Origin: Pythium myriotylum
Lineage: Eukaryota; Oomycota; Peronosporomycetes; Pythiales; Pythiaceae
DNA: 64,000 nucleotides
NCBI GenBank assembly: GCA_023091665.1
Contig: JALJCQ010000026.1
Span: 1,550,001 to 1,614,000 of the forward strand
Direction of reading: 5' to 3'
The notes below the pieces were generated by a model. It was not told the DNA's origin, ran no database searches, and worked only from the letters and a program-made list of their open reading frames with translations. Shown here piece by piece: positions 1-8,390 of this stretch. Numbering within the stretch: the stretch's first letter is position 1; each line of letters begins with the position of its first letter. A program made the position numbers and the translations under genes.

Positions 1-989
1 CCATCGTCACGGGTCTCTTGCTCTCCAACATCGTCAACAAGATCGTCGAGAACACGGAGCACGGCTGGCGTACGACGAACGGTGTGGCCATGGCTGCTCC
101 GATCATTGTGATGCTCGGTATCTTCTGTGTGCCGGAGTCGCCTCGTTGGACGTACGTCCACAAGGGCAAGGACGCTGCTGAGGTGGTGTTGAAGAAGCTT
201 CGTCAGACCGAGAACGTCGGCCGTGAGCTCCAGGCTATTGGTGACCAGATCGCCGAGGAAGGCCAGGAGGCGTCGTGGAACGACATCCTGAAGCCGGCCA
301 TCCTCAAGCGCGTGCTCATCGCCATGTTCCTGCAGGTGCTGCAGCAGGCCACCGGCATCAACCCCATGTTCTCCTACGGCGGTCTCATCTTCAAGGACGT
401 CGCCGGCGACGGTATCATGTCGATCCTCGCGCTCTCCATCGTCAACTTCGTCTCGACCATCCCGGCCATGCGTTGGGTCGACACGTACGGTCGTCGTCAG
501 CTGCTGCTGATCGGTGCCGTGGGCATGATCCTGGGCCACTTGGTGTCGGGCATCACGTTCACGGCTGGCTGCAAGGGCGACACGTCCAAGGCCGACTGCA
601 ACACGGCGTCGGGCTACATCATCATCATCGGCACGGCCTTCTTCATCTTCAACTTCGCCATCTCGTGGGGACCTGTGTGCTGGATCTACCCGGCCGAGAT
701 CTTCCCGCTCAACGTGCGAGCCAAGGCGGTGTCGCTGTCGACGATGGCCAACTGGGTCATGGGCACGTGCATGACGTGGGTGGTCAAGCTCTTCCCGTCG
801 CTCAACATCAACGGCGTGTTCTTCTTGTTCGCGGCGACGTGCACGGGTGCTGGTGTGTTCGTGTACTACTTCTGCCCTGAGACGAAGGGCATTCTGTTGG
901 AGGACATTGAGGCTCTGTTCGTGAAGGGCAAGAAGCCAGTGTCGTCGCCCAAGTACGTTGAGGCGGAGACCCCGCTCAACAACGCGTAA
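1..989 (+). CDS. MFS hexose transporter, copy 1 (5' partial)
   Basis: This is the 3' two thirds of a sugar/H+ symporter-type major facilitator protein of the plasma membrane; the reading frame is open from base 3 back through the window edge, so the start lies outside. Visible family motifs are PESPRW, QQATGIN in the substrate path, a YGRRQ cytoplasmic loop signature and the C-terminal PETKG. It ends VEAETPLNNA. Over about 960 bp it matches copy 3 (offset 5108) with only two or three base changes before the last ~20 bases, where the C-termini diverge. Such similarity beside unrelated 3' flanks points to recent duplication or gene conversion. Substrate (glucose or other hexose) is inferred from family only. 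Confidence 0.93.
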   Translation, partial: IVTGLLLSNIVNKIVENTEHGWRTTNGVAMAAPIIVMLGIFCVPESPRWTYVHKGKDAAEVVLKKLRQTENVGRELQAIGDQIAEEGQEASWNDILKPAILKRVLIAMFLQVLQQATGINPMFSYGGLIFKDVAGDGIMSILALSIVNFVSTIPAMRWVDTYGRRQLLLIGAVGMILGHLVSGITFTAGCKGDTSKADCNTASGYIIIIGTAFFIFNFAISWGPVCWIYPAEIFPLNVRAKAVSLSTMANWVMGTCMTWVVKLFPSLNINGVFFLFAATCTGAGVFVYYFCPETKGILLEDIEALFVKGKKPVSSPKYVEAETPLNNA

Positions 990-1602
990 GCAAACTACCG
1001 TCCAACGCGGTCCTTCGAAACGTTCAAACAGTTCTGCTACTTGTTTGGAAAGATGAGGTGAATACATCCATTCATTCTTGACAGCTACTATGATGTTCTA
1101 GAGTATGTAATGTTGAAGTGGATGGAGTTCACACAGGGGTTATCCACAGGAATCCAAGGTGCGGTAACCAAGAAGCAACGATGGTTGTCACGGACACTGT
1201 TGTCTACCAATCACCCATAGTGGGCGCGTCTCAACTGCTGTTCTTTCCGACTCGATGTGGTTTCCCCAAAGGCAGAGGCAGCAACGCACAGCCAGACAAG
1301 CAGGCTGCTTCGAGGCCGGATACATCCATCTGTCTGCTTTTTGCCATGCGGGAGCTGCTCACCAGACGCTTTCTTCATCCTCCAACCAAGACCTCTCGCC
1401 TAACCGCAGTTATTGATGGAAGCCCGGAACTGCAACCTCCCTCGACAGGCTGCCGCGACGAGGAAGCGGTGAGGGTGACTATCCGGATAGAGCACCGGTA
1501 TCCACTGCCAGCGTCTCACCGTCGTCGTCTCACCCCCTCACTATCCGATTTCTCCTCTTCCCAGCAAGCCTCCAGCCCCACACAAGAAGAAGACAAGGAA
1601 CC
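990..1602. other. Intergenic between transporter copies 1 and 2
   Basis: No convincing gene. An open frame at 1118-1624 lacks any recognisable domain and overlaps the next gene's start, so it is treated as chance. The last ~100 bases are pyrimidine-rich (from about 1510), as is usual just upstream of oomycete start codons, and probably contain the promoter and 5' leader of copy 2. Confidence 0.6.
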
Positions 1603-3153
1603 ATGGCCGGAGGAGTACCAATGAATGTGGGCGGCGCCGACTTTGACGACGCCCCCACCGAGGGAACGCGCACCTACGCCATCATCGTCTGCCTTTTCGC
1701 CTCGCTCGGCGGTCTCTTCTTCGGCTATGACCAGGGTGTCACGGGCGGTGTGCTCGTCATGGACTCGTTCATCAACGACTACTGTGTTGGGGAAGACTGG
1801 AAGGGCTTCACGTACAAGCAATGTACAGCCGACTCGAGCAAGCTCCCTGGTGCCTGGCTCGACTTCACGTTGATGTACAACATGATGTACAACATCGGTT
1901 GTATTGTTGGTGCGCTCATTGGAGGCTTCGTCGCCGACAAGTTCGGCCGCCGAGTCACGATCTTCAACGCTGGCGTGCTCTTCTGCATCGGCACGTCGTG
2001 GGTCTGCTTTAACCCAGCTGGCAAGCACTCGCTACTCCTCACTGCGCGTGTGATTCAAGGCATGGGCGTCGGCAACTCGTCGTTCTCGCTGCCGATCTTC
2101 GGTGCCGAGATGGCCCCCAAGGAGCTCCGTGGCTTCCTCTCAGGCTTCATGCAGATGACGATTGTGACCGGCTTGCTCGTGTCGAACATCGTCAACAAGA
2201 TCGTCGAGAACACGGAGCACGGCTGGCGTACGACGAACGGTGTGGCCATGGCTGCTCCGATCATCGTGATGCTCGGTATCTTCTGTGTGCCGGAATCCCC
2301 TCGCTGGCTATACGTCCATAAAGGCAAAGACGCGGCCGAGGCTGCTCTGAAGCGCCTACGCCAAACTGAGAACGTCGGTCGTGAACTCAAGGCCATCGGC
2401 GACCAAATTGAAGCTGAAGGACAGGAAGCGGGTTGGGCGGACATTCTTCGCCCGGACGTGCTCAAGCGTGTGCTCATCGCCATGTTCCTGCAGGTGCTGC
2501 AGCAGGCCACCGGCATCAACCCCATGTTCTCCTACGGCGGTCTCATCTTCAAGGACGTTGCTGGCGACGGTATCATGTCGATCCTCGCGCTCTCCATCGT
2601 CAACTTCGTCTCGACCATCCCGGCCATGCGTTGGGTCGACACGTACGGTCGTCGTCAGCTGCTGCTGATCGGTGCCGTGGGCATGATCCTGGGCCACTTG
2701 GTGTCGGGCATCACGTTCACGGCTGGCTGCAAGGGCGACACGTCCAAGGCCGACTGCAACACGGCGTCGGGCTACATCATCATCATCGGCACGGCCTTCT
2801 TCATCTTCAACTTCGCCATCTCGTGGGGTCCCGTGTGCTGGATCTACCCGGCCGAGATCTTCCCGCTCAACGTGCGAGCCAAGGCGGTGTCGCTGTCGAC
2901 GATGGCCAACTGGGTCATGGGCACGTGCATGACGTGGGTGGTCAAGCTCTTCCCGTCGCTCAACATCAACGGCGTGTTCTTCTTGTTCGCGGCGACGTGC
3001 ACGGGTGCTGGTGTGTTCGTGTACTACTTCTGCCCTGAGACGAAGGGCATTCTGTTGGAGGACATTGAGGCTCTGTTCGTGAAGGGCAAGAAGCCGGTGT
3101 CGTCGCCCAAGTACGTCGAAGCCGGAACCCCAATCGAGTCGCACGCGGTCTAG
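1603..3153 (+). CDS. MFS hexose transporter, copy 2
   Basis: Complete intronless 516-residue sugar transporter with about 12 membrane segments. Motifs in order: GYDQGVTGGV near residue 41, DKFGRR near 112, PESPRW near 230, QQATGIN near 300, a second YGRRQ repeat, and PETKG near 480, which define the STP/HXT-like H+/hexose symporter family. The ATG at 1603 is chosen because the protein begins MAGG, as in copy 3. The gene is a mosaic relative to copy 3: near-identical at about 1650-1783, 2186-2292 and 2461-3110, but clearly diverged at 2293-2460, which encodes the central cytoplasmic loop, and at the C-terminus (ends IESHAV). This pattern indicates gene conversion. Substrate is inferred from family. 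Confidence 0.95.
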   Translation: MAGGVPMNVGGADFDDAPTEGTRTYAIIVCLFASLGGLFFGYDQGVTGGVLVMDSFINDYCVGEDWKGFTYKQCTADSSKLPGAWLDFTLMYNMMYNIGCIVGALIGGFVADKFGRRVTIFNAGVLFCIGTSWVCFNPAGKHSLLLTARVIQGMGVGNSSFSLPIFGAEMAPKELRGFLSGFMQMTIVTGLLVSNIVNKIVENTEHGWRTTNGVAMAAPIIVMLGIFCVPESPRWLYVHKGKDAAEAALKRLRQTENVGRELKAIGDQIEAEGQEAGWADILRPDVLKRVLIAMFLQVLQQATGINPMFSYGGLIFKDVAGDGIMSILALSIVNFVSTIPAMRWVDTYGRRQLLLIGAVGMILGHLVSGITFTAGCKGDTSKADCNTASGYIIIIGTAFFIFNFAISWGPVCWIYPAEIFPLNVRAKAVSLSTMANWVMGTCMTWVVKLFPSLNINGVFFLFAATCTGAGVFVYYFCPETKGILLEDIEALFVKGKKPVSSPKYVEAGTPIESHAV

Positions 3154-4552
3154 ACACTCGTTGGGAGTAAGAATCGCGAGTTGCTTAGGTGCACTTGCTG
3201 CGTGTGTATGATGAAATAGACCTTTTATATTTGCTGTTGAAAGTGTGAATACCATGGTAAGCTGGAGCACTGGAGATGTGCGAACTTGAGTCTTGAGGAA
3301 TCCACTCGAGCGAGTCAAAACTTCAGAATGCAACGGCGCTGTAGACGAACGCGCTTCACACCCGTCTACGGCGCTGTATTGAACGAGTTAACAGTACATC
3401 TCAATTTGTCGTGTAATGACATAAGGATAGAGACAGTGGAGCCCAAGTTCAAGTTGCAGTGGTAGGACATAGACGGGGCTGTTATCTCCGATCGGTTTCG
3501 AAAAAGGATGGGGCATTCGCCCTGGAACATAAACAGGCCTGTGTGGTGGCGTGACTCGCGACTCGGAGCGATCGGCGCGATCGTGCTGAACGTGGCCGCA
3601 AGTCCGGACAGATCAGGCTGAGAGAACTGGTCTATTTTTTAGGCGCTTTCTGGGTCGCGCCAGTGGGGGGAAGACGGTCTTGTTTCAGTTAAAAACGACT
3701 GAACCATTTGACCACTTGGACGGGGACTCGATGCCGTGGACAGTGTTCTGGTGTCGCCTCGTCGTGGCATTTTGGGCGGCTTCTGTTCCCTCTGGCGCGG
3801 TTAAAAGGGCCCGAGATTGGTCAGGGTTCCGATTTGCCGACTTGTTGGACTAACCAAACGACTTGCAACGAGCTCGGACTGAGCCGACCATAAAAGGGAC
3901 GGTCTCCATTTGGTGCCGTCTAATACGGTAACCCAGGTCTGAAGACGGTTCGATGCCATTCAAAAAACAAACGAGCCGCCTCGGCGTTGCGAAGCGGAGA
4001 CGCCTCCCACCCATGGGAATCCCATGCTCATGGCTCGCTCGTCAGGAATAGAAAGCAGTTTGAGAGAAAGAAAATTTTTTAAAAAAACGATTTGGTGTCT
4101 CAGCCCGAAACCGAAGCACCGACGAGTCTCCTCGTGACTCGCGCACTGAGCCCGGGCGTCCAGCTGAGACTTTGGCCCCACTTGATTTATTTGCTGGTGT
4201 TGCCCTACCCTCTGGTTCCTGAAGTTCAACTCGGGCAGAGAACGCGCGGACAGAAACGACATGCACCTTCTCGTCGTACGTGGCGGTCTCTCCGACAACA
4301 CGACGCGAGGAAAAGTGCAGGTCCAAGCCCAGTCTATCCGGTGTACATTGTACCTGCGTGACTCGCCACCATCACGACCGCCCGCCACCTGGAGTGGGTG
4401 GAGGGCAGACGTGAGGCTCTCTATCCCCTTGGGGGAATGACGAGGATCGAGGTACATCTGAGGTCCGGCGGTCTCGTGTTGAGAACGCTCGATCATTCTC
4501 CCTTTTCCTCTCTCGAGCTCAGCCACCAAGGAAGAACCACCAGTCCTCCACC
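3154..4552. other. Intergenic between transporter copies 2 and 3
   Basis: About 1.4 kb without a supported gene. Short frames near 3700-4530 have no recognisable domains. A pyrimidine-rich stretch with TCATTCTCCC at about 4494-4503, just upstream of the copy 3 ATG, resembles the oomycete initiator-type core promoter (known consensus begins TCATTY); this is inference. Confidence 0.6.
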
Positions 4553-6097
4553 ATGGCCGGCGGCGTCGCGATCAACGTCAACAACGCCGACTTCGACGAT
4601 GCCCCCACCGAGGGAACGCGCACCTACGCCATCATCGTCTGCCTCTTCGCCTCGCTCGGCGGTCTCTTCTTCGGCTATGACCAGGGTGTCACGGGCGGCG
4701 TGCTCGTCATGGACTCGTTCATCAACGACTACTGCGTCGGCGAGTCCTGGAAGAACTTCACCTACGCCGAGTGCACGGCCGACTCGAGCAAGCTGCCGAA
4801 CGCCTGGCTTGACTACACGCTGCTCTACAACATGATGTACAACATCGGCTGCATCTTCGGCGCGCTCATCGGCGGCTGGGTGGCCGACAAGTTCGGTCGT
4901 CGCGTGACCATCTTCAACGCTGGCGTGCTCTTCTGCATCGGCACGTCGTGGGTCTGCTTCAACCCGGCGCAGAAGCACACGTCGCTGCTGCTGGCTCGTA
5001 TCATCCAGGGCATGGGCGTCGGCAACTCGTCGTTCTCGCTGCCGATCTTCGGTGCCGAGATGGCCCCCAAGGAGCTCCGTGGCTTCCTCTCGGGCTTCAT
5101 GCAGATGACCATCGTCACGGGTCTCTTGCTCTCCAACATCGTCAACAAGATCGTCGAGAACACGGAGCACGGCTGGCGTACGACGAACGGTGTGGCCATG
5201 GCTGCTCCGATCATTGTGATGCTCGGTATCTTCTGTGTGCCGGAGTCGCCTCGTTGGACGTACGTCCACAAGGGCAAGGACGCTGCTGAGGTGGTGTTGA
5301 AGAAGCTTCGTCAGACCGAGAACGTCGGCCGTGAGCTCCAGGCTATTGGTGACCAGATCGCCGAGGAAGGCCAGGAGGCGTCGTGGAACGACATCCTGAA
5401 GCCGGCCATCCTCAAGCGCGTGCTCATCGCCATGTTCCTGCAGGTGCTGCAGCAGGCCACCGGCATCAACCCCATGTTCTCCTACGGCGGTCTCATCTTC
5501 AAGGACGTCGCCGGCGACGGTATCATGTCGATCCTCGCGCTCTCCATCGTCAACTTCGTCTCGACCATCCCGGCCATGCGTTGGGTCGACACGTACGGTC
5601 GTCGTCAGCTGCTGCTGATCGGTGCCGTGGGCATGATCCTGGGCCACTTGGTGTCGGGCATCACGTTCACGGCTGGCTGCAAGGGCGACACGTCCAAGGC
5701 CGACTGCAACACGGCGTCGGGCTACATCATCATCATCGGCACGGCCTTCTTCATCTTCAACTTCGCCATCTCGTGGGGACCTGTGTGCTGGATCTACCCG
5801 GCCGAGATCTTCCCGCTCAACGTGCGAGCCAAGGCGGTGTCGCTGTCGACGATGGCCAACTGGGTCATGGGCACGTGCATGACGTGGGTGGTCAAGCTCT
5901 TCCCGTCGCTCAACATCAACGGCGTGTTCTTCTTGTTCGCGGCGACGTGCACGGGCGCTGGTGTGTTCGTGTACTACTTCTGCCCTGAGACGAAGGGCAT
6001 TCTGTTGGAGGACATTGAGGCTCTGTTCGTGAAGGGCAAGAAGCCGGTGTCGTCGCCCAAGTACGTCGAGGTTGAGACCCCTGTCACGGCCGCGTAA
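4553..6097 (+). CDS. MFS hexose transporter, copy 3
   Basis: Complete intronless 514-residue plasma-membrane sugar symporter of the major facilitator superfamily. It begins MAGGVAINVN and shows GYDQGVTGGV at residues 41-50, DKFGRR at 112-117, PESPRW, QQATGIN, YGRRQ and PETKG in the canonical order, with about 12 hydrophobic segments. From 5109 to about 6070 it is almost base-for-base identical to copy 1, while the 3' flank is unrelated. With copies 1 and 2 it forms a head-to-tail tandem with 0.6-1.4 kb spacers. The array probably raises dosage of one transport activity; individual substrate preference cannot be read from sequence. Confidence 0.95.
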   Translation: MAGGVAINVNNADFDDAPTEGTRTYAIIVCLFASLGGLFFGYDQGVTGGVLVMDSFINDYCVGESWKNFTYAECTADSSKLPNAWLDYTLLYNMMYNIGCIFGALIGGWVADKFGRRVTIFNAGVLFCIGTSWVCFNPAQKHTSLLLARIIQGMGVGNSSFSLPIFGAEMAPKELRGFLSGFMQMTIVTGLLLSNIVNKIVENTEHGWRTTNGVAMAAPIIVMLGIFCVPESPRWTYVHKGKDAAEVVLKKLRQTENVGRELQAIGDQIAEEGQEASWNDILKPAILKRVLIAMFLQVLQQATGINPMFSYGGLIFKDVAGDGIMSILALSIVNFVSTIPAMRWVDTYGRRQLLLIGAVGMILGHLVSGITFTAGCKGDTSKADCNTASGYIIIIGTAFFIFNFAISWGPVCWIYPAEIFPLNVRAKAVSLSTMANWVMGTCMTWVVKLFPSLNINGVFFLFAATCTGAGVFVYYFCPETKGILLEDIEALFVKGKKPVSSPKYVEVETPVTAA

Positions 6098-6451
6098 GTG
6101 TGTGCCGTATCCAATCCTCTCACATTGCCGCGTGGGACACACTTTATAGATTTTGCTTACGTGTAACATCGCGCAATGTACATTTGTCATTAGTTGAAAC
6201 TCAACACTTCGTTTTCTCCAAATGCTTCATCCAAGGACTTGTTGCTTCTCGTCGAAATGGCTTGGTGGATGTTTCTCAAGAATCGATTCCAGTTGAAGAG
6301 GTTGGTGCCTTGGACTCTGGTCTCGAGACTTTGAGAACTTGGAATAACCTAACCTAGTGAAGTACCCATCATGATGTGCAGGTGCCGTGAGCGAAACCCC
6401 CAACTTCAGAAACGTCCCTGTCGCCCGCGCCCAATCTGTGTGAGCTCCGCA

Positions 6452-6498
6452 CTGTGGGATGTGAGAAATCCAGTCGCTGGATATCTCGCATCCCACAG
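6452..6498. repeat. Snap-back inverted repeat (hairpin)
   Basis: Left arm 6452-6473 and right arm 6477-6498 are complementary over 22 positions with two mismatches, separated by a 3-base loop (tcg). Similarity continues weakly outward through a shared GAGCT. The compactness and perfection suggest a MITE-like foldback element or a small-RNA precursor; there is no coding potential. Confidence 0.75.
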
Positions 6499-6840
6499 TC
6501 AAAGCTCCTCTCCCCATCGGACTCGATTCGCGTGGGCCGACGAGAAGGAGTGTGAACCCATATTAGCATTAGGCTGGGTTAGTATTCGAAAGATGAGCGA
6601 GACTAGCTCAATGTGGAGGAAACCAAGTCAACTTTGTAAAAATGAGGAAAGGAAAAGTACGCACCGTACCTATCTGGTAGTGCGAACTTTGGGTTCGAGA
6701 AGTTCGCATCGTACCTAATGTGTGATGCGAACCTAAGGTAAGTTCCGTCTCCCACTGTTAAGTTCGAATCCAGACGTATCTGGACAACAAGGAGTACAAT
6801 CGATGCCTTTCTTACAAGTCACCTTCTCATATACCAGGAC

Positions 6841-7150
6841 GTCCCACTGTTTACATGGGAGCTCACCGACGTCAACACAAGCTCACGACTGTTCTTGGCT
6901 CGCGAGGATCCTTGTCTTCGCTGGGTTTGGGTTTCATGAACAGCCGTGACGGCCTGCATCCTTCACACAGCCAGTAGAGCGAGAAATATCTAGTGTGGAG
7001 CCATATCAAGCAGTCCCACTGTTTACATGGGTGCTTGTCAGCGTCAACACAAACTCACGACTCTTGGCGGCGCGCGAGGATTTTTGTCTTTGCTGGGTTT
7101 GGGCTTTGATGAACAGCCGTGATGGACGGCATCCTTCAACCGAGAAATTT
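6841..7150 (+). repeat. Imperfect tandem direct repeat, ~172 bp period
   Basis: Both units begin GTCCCACTGTTTACATGGG, at 6841 and 7013. They run in parallel through the CAACACAA, CTCACGACT, GCTGGGTTTGGG and GAACAGCCGTGA segments to a shared GAGAAAT at 6981 and 7142. Several substitutions and an ~11-base indel separate them, so the duplication is not recent. No function is evident. Confidence 0.8.
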
Positions 7151-8390
7151 TGGCCAAGATATGCGAAGCTGAGCCGAGTGTCCCGGCAAAGATGTTCCCA
7201 AGTGCACCTACCACTGCAAAGCTCTCACGGTTTGTCGCGGAGACCTTCCTCGGTATCGTTGGACACGAGAGTCGAGTCAAAAGTATCATGTCCAACCTTC
7301 TGGTGGATGTCAAGGAAGTCGGTATTGCTGCAATCCAGGCAGGCGTCCCCGCTCTTCCTGGCCACTCCCGTTCCGCATTTATCTGCTGTGACAACTGAAC
7401 ACGACATCGCGATTACTCTGAGCGACTCGTTCAAGCCGACTCGAAATTGTGGTGGAAACACAATATGTCGTGCGTTTGTGGGGAAGTTCACTCAGTTAAT
7501 GGATGCTACTGACTGTCTATGGACTCGCTTGGAGACAGCCGGAAGGGAACGATTCCGTTCAGCAGAAGCGAAAGAAATGTTTTCTGTGGCTGGGGGTTCT
7601 CTAATCATCGCGTCAAAACAGTACAGCACCCAGGGCTGTGGCCTTGGGTACCGTACCGTATTGCGGTGCACCCAAACACAGCACTAGCACTGCGCTGTCG
7701 CAGCACCCATAGTGAGTCCGTGTTTACCTCCATTCAAGTTTCTCATGAAATCCAACGACGAAACTTAGCGTAGCGCTCACGAAGAGTGGTGCTAAGATGA
7801 ATCTGGCACTACGCTTCGTGAAAGCAACCTCCGCTTCTTTCTAAACCTAAGGTTCGGAAGCCCATGCTCAGGTGGAATTCGCCCAAACCCACTGGTAATG
7901 TTTAGTATTATTCGCTATCCACATGATTTCAACAGCTTCGCGATGCGGAGGATCGTGAATTTGTTGAAACTTGGTCATCAACGTGGCGGTAGTTCGAACG
8001 TAATACCCGCAGTGGATGAGTTTGACACAACGACGTGACGTCCTCGTGCTTTGTTTACTTCTCCTAGACATCTTCATTTGTTTATCACCACTAATTCGTA
8101 GCAGTTATCTTATTATACAGTTTTAGGACTCTTGTTCGAGCCTCTTGAGGCGCTCGCAAATAGTGGATTATTCATTCTGAGAAGGTCAAGATAGTATTAC
8201 GAAATCTCGAGATACGCACAAACGACATTCGTCACGAGTCTGGCGGGGACTAACATGAGAAATCCCTCTCGTATGGTACTGTAGCTCGGGGCGGACGACA
8301 GGCGTCGGCGATCAGCTTATCAATCCTCACATTCCAATCTTCCGCTTGGCTCGAACGACCCCTCGGACTTCCTACCCCCACATCCGTCCG

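Larger units (their letters stand above)
6098..8390. other. Long intergenic region with repeats
   Basis: About 2.3 kb between transporter copy 3 and the ferric reductase. It lacks a recognisable gene. It contains a 22-bp-arm hairpin (6452-6498), a smaller inverted repeat (6702-6732) and an imperfect direct repeat (6841-6990 and 7013-7150). Several overlapping short open frames on both strands around 7040-7490 may be remnants of a decayed element, but no domain is recognised. Confidence 0.55.

Noticed and set aside
1118..1624. 168-residue open frame upstream of transporter copy 2
   Set aside because: No domain, overlaps the copy 2 start, and lies where the promoter is expected.
4493..6190. 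565-residue open frame antisense to transporter copy 3
   Set aside because: Composition (Arg/His/Asp/Val-rich) is the usual mirror of a G/C-third-position coding gene; no domains, and equivalents appear opposite copies 1 and 2.
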